Source: Flabesymbios commensalis
Lineage: Eukaryota > Annelida > Polychaeta > Terebellida > Flabelligeridae
Direction of reading: 5' to 3'
Length of the DNA: 64,000 nucleotides
Assembly (NCBI GenBank): GCA_964017125.1
Contig: CAXHKU010000892.1
Coordinates: forward strand, 1 to 64,000
The position numbers and the translations under genes are program-made. Shown here one piece after another: positions 37,481-51,585 of this stretch. The first letter of the stretch is position 1; every line of letters begins with the position of its first letter. The notes beneath the pieces were generated by a model. It saw only the letters and a list, made by a program, of their open reading frames with translations, made no database searches and had not been told where the DNA came from.

Positions 37481-40400
37481 GAACTTGCAGTAATAGCAGT
37501 CGATGTTGCCTGCAAAATTACATGGAAAACGGTTGAGAATTGACGTCTGAATTGACGTCTAAATGAATAACTTTTAAAGTACTTAATCAAACTTCGCCAA
37601 ATGAATAGCGAAGTTGCCGTAATACCAGGCAATGGTGTCTGCAAAATCACATGGAAAACGGTTGAGAATTGACGTCTGAATTGACGTCTAAATGAATAAC
37701 TTTTAAAGTACTTAATCAAACATAGCCAAATTAATAGCGAAGTTGCCGTAATACCAGGCAATGGTGCCTGCAAAATCACATGGAAAACGGTTGAGAATTG
37801 ACGTCTGAATTGACGTCTAAATGAATAACTTTTAAAGTACTTAATCAAACTTTGCCAAATTAATAGCGAAGTTGCCGTAATACCAGGCGATGGTGCCTGC
37901 AAAATTACATGGAAAACGGTTGAGAATAGACGTCTGCATTGACGTCCAAATGAATAATTTTGAAATACTCAATGAAATTTCACACTAATCTCATTAATGA
38001 CTTTTGAAGTACTTAATCAAACTTTGTCAAACTTACAGGGAACTTGCCGTAATAGCAGTCGATGTTGCCTGCGAAATTACATAAAAAACGGTTGAGAATT
38101 GACGTCTGAATTGACGTCCAAATGAATAACTTTTGAAATACTCAATCAAATTTCACACTAATCTCATTAATAAATTTGGAGTACTTAATCAAACTTTGTC
38201 AAACTTACAGGGAACTTGCAGTAATAGCAGTCGATGTTGCCTGCAAAAATACATGGAAAACGGTTGAGAATTGACGTCTGAATTGACGTCTAAATGAATA
38301 ACATTTAAAGTACATAATCAAACTTCGCCAAATTAATAGCGTAGTTGCCGTAATACCAGGCAATGGTGTCTGCAAAATCACATGGAAAACGGTTGAGAAT
38401 TGACGTCTAAATTGACGTCTAAATGAATAACTTTTAAAATACTTAATCAAACATCGCCAAATTAATAGCGAAGTTGCCGTAATACCAGGCGATGGTGCCT
38501 GCAAAATTACATGGAAAACGGTTGAGAATTGACGTCTGAATTGACGTCCAAATGAATAACTTTTGAAATACCCAATCAAATTTCACACTAATCTCATTAA
38601 GAACTTTTGAAGTACTTAATTAAACTTTGTCAAACTTACTGGGAAATTGCCGTAATAGTAGTCGATGTTGCCTGCAAAATTACATAGAAAACGGTTGAGA
38701 ATTGACGTCTGAATTGACGTCCAAATGAATAACTTTTGAAATACTCAATCAAATTTCACACTAATCTCATTAATAACTTTTGAAGTACTTAATCAAACTT
38801 TGTCAAACTTACAGGGAACTTGCCGTAATAGTAGTCGATGTTGCCTGCAAAATTACATGGAAAACGGTTGAGAATTGACGTCTGAATTGACGTCTAAATG
38901 AATAACATTTAAAGTACATAATCAAACTTCGCCAAATTAATAGCGTAGTTGCCGTAATACCAGGCAATGGTGTCTGCAAAATCACATGGAAAACGGTTGA
39001 GAATTGACGTCTAAATTGACGTCTAAATGAATAACTTTTAAAATACTTAATCAAACATCGCCAAATTAATAGCGAAGTTGCCGTAATACCAGGCGATGGT
39101 GCCTGCAAAATTACATGGAAAACGGTTGAGAATTGACGTCTGAATTGACGTCCAAATGAATAACTTTTGAAATACCCAATCAAATTTCACACTAATCTCA
39201 TTAAGAACTTTTGAAGTACTTAATTAAACTTTGTCAAACTTACTGGGAACTTGCCGTAATAGTAGTCGATGTTGCCTGCAAAATTACATAGAAAACGGTT
39301 GAGAATTGACGTCTGAATTGACGTCCAAATGAATAACTTTTGAAATACTCAATCAAATTTCACACTAATCTCATTAATAACTTTTGAAGTACTTAATCAA
39401 ACTTTGTCAAACTTACAGGGAACTTGCCGTAATAGCAGTCGATGTTGCCTGCAAAATTACATGGAAAACGGTTTTGAATTGACGTCTGAATTTACGTCCA
39501 AATGAATAACTTTTGAAATACTCAATGAAATTTCACAATAATCTCATTAATAACTTTTGAAGTACTTAATCAAACTTTGTCAAACTTACAGGGAACTTGC
39601 CGTAATACCAGGCGATAGTGCCTGCAAAATTACATGAAAAACGGTTGAGAATTGACGTCTGAATTGACGTCCAAATGAATAACTTTTGAAATACTCAATG
39701 AAATTTCACACTAATCTCATTAATAACTTTTGAAGTACTTAATCAAACTTTGTCAAACTTACAGGGAACTTGCCGTAATAGTAGTCGATGTTGCCTGCAA
39801 AATTACATAGAAAACGGTTGAGAATTGACGTCTGAATTGACGTCCAAATGAATAACTTTTGAAATACTCAATGAAATTTCACACTAATCTCATTAATAAA
39901 TTTGGAGTACTTAATCAAACTTTGTCAAACTTACAGGGAACTTGCAGTAATAGCAGTCGATGTTGCCTGCAAAAATACATGGAAAACGGTTGAGAATTGA
40001 CGTCTGAATTGACGTCTAAATGAATAACTTTAAAGAACTTAATCAAACTTCGCCAAATTGATAGCGAAGTTGCCGTAATACCAGGCAATGGTGTCTGCAA
40101 AATCACATGGAAAACGGTTGAGAATTGACGTCTAAATTGACGTCTAAATGAATAACTTTTAAAATACTTAATCAAACATCGCCAAATTAATAGCGAAGTT
40201 GCCGTAATACCAGGCGATGGTGCCTGCAAAATTACATGGAAAACGGTTGAGAATTGACGTCTGAATTGACGTCCAAATGAATAACTTTTGAAATACCCAA
40301 TCAAATTTCACACTAATCTCATTAAGAACTTTTGAAGTACTTAATTAAACTTTGTCAAACTTACTGGGAACTTGCCGTAATAGTAGTCGATGTTGCCTGC

Positions 40401-40713
40401 AAAATTACATAGAAAACGGTTGAGAATTGACGTCTGAATTGACGTCCAAATGAATAACTTTTGAAATACTCAATCAAATTTCACACTAATCTCATTAATA
40501 ACTTTTGAAGTACTTAATCAAACTTTGTCAAACTTACAGGGAACTTGCCGTAATAGTAGTCGATGTTGCCTGCAAAATTACATGGCAAACGGTTGAGAAT
40601 TGACGTCTGAATTGACGTCCAAATGAATAACTTTTGAAATACTCAATGAAATTTCACACTAATCTCATTAATAACTTTTGAAGTACTTAATCAAACTTTG
40701 TCAAACTTACAGG
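37481..40713 (+). repeat. HOR-D, copy 1 (3,233 bp, 21 monomers)
   Basis: Order SSS L L' SS LL SS LLLL L' SS LLL. It includes an internal tandem duplication: S-S-L-L at 38212-38815 is repeated at 38816-39419 (604 bp), both marked by 'aataacatttaaagtac' and 'tagcgtagttg'. Single-base losses make the L at 37868 172 bp and the S at 39938 128 bp. A hybrid Y-core L unit lies at 39593. Confidence 0.85.
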
Positions 40714-43347
40714 GAACTTGCAGTAATAGCAGTCGATGTTGCCTGCAAAATTACATGGAAAACGGTTGAGAATTGACGTCTGAATTGACGTCTAAATGAA
40801 TAACTTTTAAAGTACTTAATCAAACTTCGCCAAATGAATAGCGAAGTTGCCGTAATACCAGGCAATGGTGTCTGCAAAATCACATGGAAAACGGTTGAGA
40901 ATTGACGTCTGAATTGACGTCTAAATGAATAACTTTTAAAGTACTTAATCAAACATAGCCAAATTAATAGCGAAGTTGCCGTAATACCAGGCAATGGTGC
41001 CTGCAAAATCACATGGAAAACGGTTGAGAATTGACGTCTGAATTGACGTCTAAATGAATAACTTTTAAAGTACTTAATCAAACTTTGCCAAATTAATAGC
41101 GAAGTTGCCGTAATACCAGGCGATGGTGCCTGCAAAATTACATGGAAAACGGTTGAGAATAGACGTCTGAATTGACGTCCAAATGAATAACTTTTGAAAT
41201 ACTCAATGAAATTTCACACTAATCTCATTAATGACTTTTGAAGTACTTAATCAAACTTTGTCAAACTTACAGGGAACTTGCCGTAATAGCAGTCGATGTT
41301 GCCTGCGAAATTACATAAAAAACGGTTGAGAATTGACGTCTGAATTGACGTCCAAATGAATAACTTTTGAAATACTCAATCAAATTTCACACTAATCTCA
41401 TTAATAAATTTGGAGTACTTAATCAAACTTTGTCAAACTTACAGGGAACTTGCAGTAATAGCAGTCGATGTTGCCTGCAAAAATACATGGAAAACGGTTG
41501 AGAATTGACGTCTGAATTGACGTCTAAATGAATAACATTTAAAGTACATAATCAAACTTCGCCAAATTAATAGCGTAGTTGCCGTAATACCAGGCAATGG
41601 TGTCTGCAAAATCACATGGAAAACGGTTGAGAATTGACGTCTAAATTGACGTCTAAATGAATAACTTTTAAAATACTTAATCAAACATCGCCAAATTAAT
41701 AGCGAAGTTGCCGTAATACCAGGCGATGGTGCCTGCAAAATTACATGGAAAACGGTTGAGAATTGACGTCTGAATTGACGTCCAAATGAATAACTTTTGA
41801 AATACCCAATCAAATTTCACACTAATCTCATTAAGAACTTTTGAAGTACTTAATTAAACTTTGTCAAACTTACTGGGAACTTGCCGTAATAGTAGTCGAT
41901 GTTGCCTGCAAAATTACATAGAAAACGGTTGAGAATTGACGTCTGAATTGACGTCCAAATGAATAACTTTTGAAATACTCAATCAAATTTCACACTAATC
42001 TCATTAATAACTTTTGAAGTACTTAATCAAACTTTGTCAAACTTACAGGGAACTTGCCGTAATAGTAGTCGATGTTGCCTGCAAAATTACATGGAAAACG
42101 GTTGAGAATTGACGTCTGAATTGACGTCCAAATGAATAACTTTTGAAATACCCAATCAAATTTCACACTAATCTCATTAAGAACTTTTGAAGTACTTAAT
42201 AAAACTTTGTCAAACTTACTGGGAACTTGCCGTAATAGTAGTCGATGTTGCCTGCAAAATTACATAGAAAACGGTTGAGAATTGACGTCTGAATTGACGT
42301 CCAAATGAATAACTTTTGAAATACTCAATCAAATTTCACACTAATCTCATTAATAACTTTTGAAGTACTTAATCAAACTTTGTCAAACTTACAGGGAACT
42401 TGCCGTAATAGTAGTCGATGTTGCCTGCAAAATTACATGGAAAACGGTTGAGAATTGACGTCTGAATTGACGTCCAAATGAATAACTTTTGAAATACTCA
42501 AAGAAATTTCACACTAATCTCATTAATAACTTTTATAGTACTTAATCAAACTTTGTCAAACTTACAGGGAACTTGCAGTAATAGCAGTCGATGTTGCCTG
42601 CAAAATTACATGGAAAACGGTTGAGAATTGACGTCTGAATTGACGTCTAAATGAATAACTTTTAAAGTACTTTATCAAACTTCGCCAAATGAATAGCGAA
42701 GTTGCCGTAATACCAGGCAATGGTGTCTGCAAAATCACATGGAAAACGGTTGAGAATTTTGACGTCTGAATTGACGTCTAAATGAATAACTTTTAAAGTA
42801 CTTAATCAAACTTTGCCAAATTAATAGCGAAGTTGCCGTAATACCAGGCGATGGTGCCTGCAAAATTACATGGAAAACGGTTGAGAATTGACGTCTGAAT
42901 TGACGTCCAAATGAATAACTTTTGAAATACTCAATGAAATTTCACACTAATCTCATTAATGACTTTTGAAGTACTTAATCAAACTTTGTCAAACTTACAG
43001 GGAACTTGCCGTAATAGCAGTCGATGTTGCCTGCGAAATTACATAAAAAACGGTTGAGAATTGACGTCTGAATTGACGTCCAAATGAATAACTTTTGAAA
43101 TACTCAATCAAATTTCACACTAATCTCATTATTAACTTTTGAAGTACTCAATCAAACTTTGTCAAACTTACAGGGAACTTGCCGTAATAGTAGTCGATGT
43201 TGCCTGCAAAATTACATGGAAAACGGTTGAGAATTGACGTCTGAATTGACGTCCAAATGAATAACTTTTGAAATACTCAAAGAAATTTCACACTAATCTC
43301 ATCAATAACTTTTGAAGTACTTAATCAAACTTTGTCAAACTTACAGG
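40714..43347 (+). repeat. HOR-D-like copy 2 (17 monomers)
   Basis: Begins as a copy of 37481 onward at 3,233-bp spacing, with the same three-S run and the 'aaacatagcc' marker, then the L' at 41274 and the 'aataacattt' S at 41446. Here the 604-bp duplication is absent and five L units follow in a row (41704-42568). The S at 42698 is 131 bp ('gagaattttgacg'). From about 41816 the sequence matches 45312 onward, so this block grades into the next repeat. Confidence 0.83.
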
Positions 43348-46300
43348 GAACTTGCAGTAATAGCAGTCGATGTTGCCTGCAAAATTACATGGAAAACGGT
43401 TGAGAATTGACGTCTGAATTGACGTCTAAATGAATAACTTTTAAAGTACTTAATCAAACTTCGCCAAATTAATAGCGAAGTTGCCGTAATACCAGGCAAT
43501 GGTGTCTGCAAAATCACATGGAAAACGGTTGAGAATTGACGTCTGAATTGACGTCTAAATGAATAACTTTTAAAGTACTTAATCAAACATCGCCAAATTA
43601 ATAGCGAAGTTGCCGTAATACCAGGCAATGGTGCCTGCAAAATCACATGGAAAACGGTTGAGAATTGACGTCTGAATTGACGTCTAGATGAATAACTTTT
43701 AAAGTACTTAATCAAACTTTGCCAAATTAATAGCGAAGTTGCCGTAATACCAGGCGATGGTGCCTGCAAAATTACATGGAAAACGGTTGAGAATTGACGT
43801 CTGAATTGACGTCCAAATGAATAACTTTTGAAATACTCAATCAAATTTCACACTAATCTCATTATTAACTTTTGAAGTACTCAATCAAACTTTGTCAAAC
43901 TTACAGGGAACTTGCCGTAATAGCAGTCGATGTTGCCTGCGAAATTACATAAAAAACGGTTGAGAATTGACGTCTGAATTGACGTCCAAATGAATAACTT
44001 TTGAAATACTCAATCAAATTTCACACTAATCTCATTATTAACTTTTGAAGTACTCTATCAAACTTTGTCAAACTTACAGGGAGCTTGCCGTAATAGTAGT
44101 CGATGTTGCCTGCAAAATTTCATGGAAAACGGTTGAGAATTGACGTCTGAATTGACGTCTAAATGAATAACTTTTAAAGTACTTAATCAAACTTCGCCAA
44201 ATTAATAGCGAAGTTGCCGTAATACCAGGCAATGGTGTCTGCAAAATCACATGGAAAACGGTTGAGAATTGACGTCTGAATTGACGTCTAAATGAATAAC
44301 TTTTAAAGTACTTAATCAAACATCGCCAAATTAATAGCGAAGTTGCCGTAATACCAGGCGATGGTGCCTGCAAAATTACATTGAAAACGGTTGAGAATTG
44401 ACGTCTGAATTGACGTCCAAATGCATAACTTTTGAAATACCCAATCAAATTTCACACTAATCTCATTAATAACTTTTGAAGTACTTAATAAAACTTTGTC
44501 AAACTTACAGGGAACTTGCCGTAATAGCAGTCGATGTTGCCTGCAAAATTACATGGAAAACGGTTGAGAATTGAAGTCTGAATTGACGTCTAAATGAATA
44601 ACTTTTAAAGTACCTAATCAAACTTCGCCAAATTAATAGCGAAGTTTCCGTAATACCAGGCAATGGTGCCTGCAAAATCACATGGAAAACGGTTGAGAAT
44701 TGACGTCTGAATTGACGTCTAAATGAATAACTTTTAAAGTACTTAATCAAACTTTGCCAAATTAATAGCGAAGTTGCCGTAATACCAGGCGATAGTGCCT
44801 GCAAAATTACATGAAAAACGGTTGAGAATTGACGTCTGAATTGACGTCCAAATGAATAACTTTTGAAATACTCAATGAAATTTCACACTAATCTCATTAA
44901 TAAATTTGGAGTACTTAATCAAACTTTGTCAAACTTACAGGGAACTTGCAGTAATAGCAGTCGATGTTGCCTGCAAAAATACATGGAAAACGGTTGAGAA
45001 TTGACGTCTGAATTGACGTCTAAATGAATAACTTTTAAAGTACTTAATCAAACTTCGCCAAATTAATAGCGAAGTTGCCGTAATACCAGGCAATGGTGTC
45101 TGCAAAATCACATGGAAAACGGTTGAGAATTGACGTCTAAATTGACGTCTAAATGAATAACTTTTAAAATACTTAATCAAACATCGCCAAATTAATAGCG
45201 AAGTTGCCGTAATACCAGGCGATGGTGCCTGCAAAATTACATGGAAAACGGTTGAGAATTGACGTCTGAATTGACGTCCAAATGAATAACTTTTGAAATA
45301 CCCAATCAAATTTCACACTAATCTCATTAAGAACTTTTGAAGTACTTAATTAAACTTTGTCAAACTTACTGGGAACTTGCCGTAATAGTAGTCGATGTTG
45401 CCTGCAAAATTACATAGAAAACGGTTGAGAATTGACGTCTGAATTGACGTCCAAATGAATAACTTTTGAAATACTCAATCAAATTTCACACTAATCTCAT
45501 TAATAACTTTTGAAGTACTTAATCAAACTTTGTCAAACTTACAGGGAACTTGCCGTAATAGTAGTCGATGTTGCCTGCAAAATTACATGGAAAACGGTTG
45601 AGAATTGACGTCTGAATTGACGTCCAAATGAATAACTTTTGAAATACCCAATCAAATTTCACACTAATCTCATTAAGAACTTTTGAAGTACTTAATAAAA
45701 CTTTGTCAAACTTACTGGGAACTTGCCGTAATAGTAGTCGATGTTGCCTGCAAAATTACATAGAAAACGGTTGAGAATTGACGTCTGAATTGACGTCCAA
45801 ATGAATAACTTTTGAAATACTCAATCAAATTTCACACTAATCTCATTAATAACTTTTGAAGTACTTAATCAAACTTTGTCAAACTTACAGGGAACTTGCC
45901 GTAATAGTAGTCGATGTTGCCTGCAAAATTACATGGAAAACGGTTGAGAATTGACGTCTGAATTGACGTCCAAATGAATAACTTTTGAAATACTCAAAGA
46001 AATTTCACACTAATCTCATTAATAACTTTTATAGTACTTAATCAAACTTTGTCAAACTTACAGGGAACTTGCAGTAATAGCAGTCGATGTTGCCTGCAAA
46101 ATTACATGGAAAACGGTTGAGAATTGACGTCTGAATTGACGTCTAAATGAATAACTTTTAAAGTACTTTATCAAACTTCGCCAAATGAATAGCGAAGTTG
46201 CCGTAATACCAGGCAATGGTGTCTGCAAAATCACATGGAAAACGGTTGAGAATTTTGACGTCTGAATTGACGTCTAAATGAATAACTTTTAAAGTACTTA

Positions 46301-46843
46301 ATCAAACTTTGCCAAATTAATAGCGAAGTTGCCGTAATACCAGGCGATGGTGCCTGCAAAATTACATGGAAAACGGTTGAGAATTGACGTCTGAATTGAC
46401 GTCCAAATGAATAACTTTTGAAATACTCAATGAAATTTCACACTAATCTCATTAATGACTTTTGAAGTACTTAATCAAACTTTGTCAAACTTACAGGGAA
46501 CTTGCCGTAATAGCAGTCGATGTTGCCTGCGAAATTACATAAAAAACGGTTGAGAATTGACGTCTGAATTGACGTCCAAATGAATAACTTTTGAAATACT
46601 CAATCAAATTTCACACTAATCTCATTATTAACTTTTGAAGTACTCAATCAAACTTTGTCAAACTTACAGGGAACTTGCCGTAATAGTAGTCGATGTTGCC
46701 TGCAAAATTACATGGAAAACGGTTGAGAATTGACGTCTGAATTGACGTCCAAATGAATAACTTTTGAAATACTCAAAGAAATTTCACACTAATCTCATCA
46801 ATAACTTTTGAAGTACTTAATCAAACTTTGTCAAACTTACAGG
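43348..46843 (+). repeat. HOR-E long form (3,496-bp 23-mer)
   Basis: Twenty-three monomers (11 S, 11 L, 1 L'): SSS LL SS L SS L' SS LLLLL SS LLL. The first part matches the 2,371-bp copies that follow. A 1,125-bp segment (two S, five L, with the 2-bp 'gaattttgacg' insertion) is present here and missing from them. The last 1.5 kb repeats 41816-43347 at the same 3,496-bp distance. Confidence 0.9.
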
Positions 46844-49214
46844 GAACTTGCAGTAATAGCAGTCGATGTTGCCTGCAAAATTACATGGAAAACGGTTGAG
46901 AATTGACGTCTGAATTGACGTCTAAATGAATAACTTTTAAAGTACTTAATCAAACTTCGCCAAATTAATAGCGAAGTTGCCGTAATACCAGGCAATGGTG
47001 TCTGCAAAATCACATGGAAAACGGTTGAGAATTGACGTCTGAATTGACGTCTAAATGAATAACTTTTAAAGTACTTAATCAAACATCGCCAAATTAATAG
47101 CGAAGTTGCCGTAATACCAGGCAATGGTGCCTGCAAAATCACATGGAAAACGGTTGAGAATTGACGTCTGAATTGACGTCTAGATGAATAACTTTTAAAG
47201 TACTTAATCAAACTTTGCCAAATTAATAGCGAAGTTGCCGTAATACCAGGCGATGGTGCCTGCAAAATTACATGGAAAACGGTTGAGAATTGACGTCTGA
47301 ATTGACGTCCAAATGAATAACTTTTGAAATACTCAATCAAATTTCACACTAATCTCATTATTAACTTTTGAAGTACTCAATCAAACTTTGTCAAACTTAC
47401 AGGGAACTTGCCGTAATAGCAGTCGATGTTGCCTGCGAAATTACATAAAAAACGGTTGAGAATTGACGTCTGAATTGACGTCCAAATGAATAACTTTTGA
47501 AATACTCAATCAAATTTCACACTAATCTCATTATTAACTTTTGAAGTACTCTATCAAACTTTGTCAAACTTACAGGGAGCTTGCCGTAATAGTAGTCGAT
47601 GTTGCCTGCAAAATTTCATGGAAAACGGTTGAGAATTGACGTCTGAATTGACGTCTAAATGAATAACTTTTAAAGTACTTAATCAAACTTCGCCAAATTA
47701 ATAGCGAAGTTGCCGTAATACCAGGCAATGGTGTCTGCAAAATCACATGGAAAACGGTTGAGAATTGACGTCTGAATTGACGTCTAAATGAATAACTTTT
47801 AAAGTACTTAATCAAACATCGCCAAATTAATAGCGAAGTTGCCGTAATACCAGGCGATGGTGCCTGCAAAATTACATTGAAAACGGTTGAGAATTGACGT
47901 CTGAATTGACGTCCAAATGCATAACTTTTGAAATACCCAATCAAATTTCACACTAATCTCATTAATAACTTTTGAAGTACTTAATAAAACTTTGTCAAAC
48001 TTACAGGGAACTTGCCGTAATAGCAGTCGATGTTGCCTGCAAAATTACATGGAAAACGGTTGAGAATTGAAGTCTGAATTGACGTCTAAATGAATAACTT
48101 TTAAAGTACCTAATCAAACTTCGCCAAATTAATAGCGAAGTTTCCGTAATACCAGGCAATGGTGCCTGCAAAATCACATGGAAAACGGTTGAGAATTGAC
48201 GTCTGAATTGACGTCTAAATGAATAACTTTTAAAGTACTTAATCAAACTTTGCCAAATTAATAGCGAAGTTGCCGTAATACCAGGCGATAGTGCCTGCAA
48301 AATTACATGAAAAACGGTTGAGAATTGACGTCTGAATTGACGTCCAAATGAATAACTTTTGAAATACTCAATGAAATTTCACACTAATCTCATTAATAAA
48401 TTTGGAGTACTTAATCAAACTTTGTCAAACTTACAGGGAACTTGCAGTAATAGCAGTCGATGTTGCCTGCAAAAATACATGGAAAACGGTTGAGAATTGA
48501 CGTCTGAATTGACGTCTAAATGAATAACTTTTAAAGTACTTAATCAAACTTCGCCAAATTAATAGCGAAGTTGCCGTAATACCAGGCAATGGTGTCTGCA
48601 AAATCACATGGAAAACGGTTGAGAATTGACGTCTAAATTGACGTCTAAATGAATAACTTTTAAAATACTTAATCAAACATCGCCAAATTAATAGCGAAGT
48701 TGCCGTAATACCAGGCGATGGTGCCTGCAAAATTACATGGAAAACGGTTGAGAATTGACGTCTGAATTGACGTCCAAATGAATAACTTTTGAAATACCCA
48801 ATCAAATTTCACACTAATCTCATTAAGAACTTTTGAAGTACTTAATTAAACTTTGTCAAACTTACTGGGAACTTGCCGTAATAGTAGTCGATGTTGCCTG
48901 CAAAATTACATAGAAAACGGTTGAGAATTGACGTCTGAATTGACGTCCAAATGAATAACTTTTGAAATACTCAATCAAATTTCACACTAATCTCATTAAT
49001 AACTTTTGAAGTACTTAATCAAACTTTGTCAAACTTACAGGGAACTTGCCGTAATAGTAGTCGATGTTGCCTGCAAAATTACATGGAAAACGGTTGAGAA
49101 TTGACGTCTGAATTGACGTCCAAATGAATAACTTTTGAAATACTCAATGAAATTTCACACTAATCTCATTAATAACTTTTGAAGTACTTAATCAAACTTT
49201 GTCAAACTTACAGG
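46844..49214 (+). repeat. HOR-E short form, copy 1 (2,371-bp 16-mer)
   Basis: Sixteen monomers (9 S, 6 L, 1 L'): SSS LL SS L SS L' SS LLL. Private markers repeat in each form: 'gtctagatgaat', 'cagggagcttgcc', 'caaaatttcatgg', 'aaatgcataac' and 'agtttccgtaa'. I saw no difference from the 43348 copy over the first two kilobases. Confidence 0.92.
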
Positions 49215-51585
49215 GAACTTGCAGTAATAGCAGTCGATGTTGCCTGCAAAATTACATGGAAAACGGTTGAGAATTGACGTCTGAATTGACGTCTAAATGA
49301 ATAACTTTTAAAGTACTTAATCAAACTTCGCCAAATTAATAGCGAAGTTGCCGTAATACCAGGCAATGGTGTCTGCAAAATCACATGGAAAACGGTTGAG
49401 AATTGACGTCTGAATTGACGTCTAAATGAATAACTTTTAAAGTACTTAATCAAACATCGCCAAATTAATAGCGAAGTTGCCGTAATACCAGGCAATGGTG
49501 CCTGCAAAATCACATGGAAAACGGTTGAGAATTGACGTCTGAATTGACGTCTAGATGAATAACTTTTAAAGTACTTAATCAAACTTTGCCAAATTAATAG
49601 CGAAGTTGCCGTAATACCAGGCGATGGTGCCTGCAAAATTACATGGAAAACGGTTGAGAATTGACGTCTGAATTGACGTCCAAATGAATAACTTTTGAAA
49701 TACTCAATCAAATTTCACACTAATCTCATTATTAACTTTTGAAGTACTCAATCAAACTTTGTCAAACTTACAGGGAACTTGCCGTAATAGCAGTCGATGT
49801 TGCCTGCGAAATTACATAAAAAACGGTTGAGAATTGACGTCTGAATTGACGTCCAAATGAATAACTTTTGAAATACTCAATCAAATTTCACACTAATCTC
49901 ATTATTAACTTTTGAAGTACTCTATCAAACTTTGTCAAACTTACAGGGAGCTTGCCGTAATAGTAGTCGATGTTGCCTGCAAAATTTCATGGAAAACGGT
50001 TGAGAATTGACGTCTGAATTGACGTCTAAATGAATAACTTTTAAAGTACTTAATCAAACTTCGCCAAATTAATAGCGAAGTTGCCGTAATACCAGGCAAT
50101 GGTGTCTGCAAAATCACATGGAAAACGGTTGAGAATTGACGTCTGAATTGACGTCTAAATGAATAACTTTTAAAGTACTTAATCAAACATCGCCAAATTA
50201 ATAGCGAAGTTGCCGTAATACCAGGCGATGGTGCCTGCAAAATTACATTGAAAACGGTTGAGAATTGACGTCTGAATTGACGTCCAAATGCATAACTTTT
50301 GAAATACCCAATCAAATTTCACACTAATCTCATTAATAACTTTTGAAGTACTTAATAAAACTTTGTCAAACTTACAGGGAACTTGCCGTAATAGCAGTCG
50401 ATGTTGCCTGCAAAATTACATGGAAAACGGTTGAGAATTGAAGTCTGAATTGACGTCTAAATGAATAACTTTTAAAGTACCTAATCAAACTTCGCCAAAT
50501 TAATAGCGAAGTTTCCGTAATACCAGGCAATGGTGCCTGCAAAATCACATGGAAAACGGTTGAGAATTGACGTCTGAATTGACGTCTAAATGAATAACTT
50601 TTAAAGTACTTAATCAAACTTTGCCAAATTAATAGCGAAGTTGCCGTAATACCAGGCGATAGTGCCTGCAAAATTACATGAAAAACGGTTGAGAATTGAC
50701 GTCTGAATTGACGTCCAAATGAATAACTTTTGAAATACTCAATGAAATTTCACACTAATCTCATTAATAAATTTGGAGTACTTAATCAAACTTTGTCAAA
50801 CTTACAGGGAACTTGCAGTAATAGCAGTCGATGTTGCCTGCAAAAATACATGGAAAACGGTTGAGAATTGACGTCTGAATTGACGTCTAAATGAATAACT
50901 TTTAAAGTACTTAATCAAACTTCGCCAAATTAATAGCGAAGTTGCCGTAATACCAGGCAATGGTGTCTGCAAAATCACATGGAAAACGGTTGAGAATTGA
51001 CGTCTAAATTGACGTCTAAATGAATAACTTTTAAAATACTTAATCAAACATCGCCAAATTAATAGCGAAGTTGCCGTAATACCAGGCGATGGTGCCTGCA
51101 AAATTACATGGAAAACGGTTGAGAATTGACGTCTGAATTGACGTCCAAATGAATAACTTTTGAAATACCCAATCAAATTTCACACTAATCTCATTAAGAA
51201 CTTTTGAAGTACTTAATTAAACTTTGTCAAACTTACTGGGAACTTGCCGTAATAGTAGTCGATGTTGCCTGCAAAATTACATAGAAAACGGTTGAGAATT
51301 GACGTCTGAATTGACGTCCAAATGAATAACTTTTGAAATACTCAATCAAATTTCACACTAATCTCATTAATAACTTTTGAAGTACTTAATCAAACTTTGT
51401 CAAACTTACAGGGAACTTGCCGTAATAGTAGTCGATGTTGCCTGCAAAATTACATGGAAAACGGTTGAGAATTGACGTCTGAATTGACGTCCAAATGAAT
51501 AACTTTTGAAATACTCAAAGAAATTTCACACTAATCTCATCAATAACTTTTGAAGTACTTAATCAAACTTTGTCAAACTTACAGG
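49215..51585 (+). repeat. HOR-E short form, copy 2 (2,371-bp 16-mer)
   Basis: Direct tandem repeat of 46844-49214 with the same monomer order and markers. Its end differs slightly: the last L before 51586 has 'ctcaaagaaatttc' and 'ctcatcaataac', where the first copy has 'ctcaatgaaatttc' and 'ctcattaataac'. Confidence 0.92.

Noticed and set aside
46844-51585. Identical 2,371-bp copies as an assembly duplication error
   Set aside because: Possible in principle, but the ends of the two copies carry different variants ('ctcaatgaaa' versus 'ctcaaagaaa'), which argues for two real copies. Read depth would settle it.
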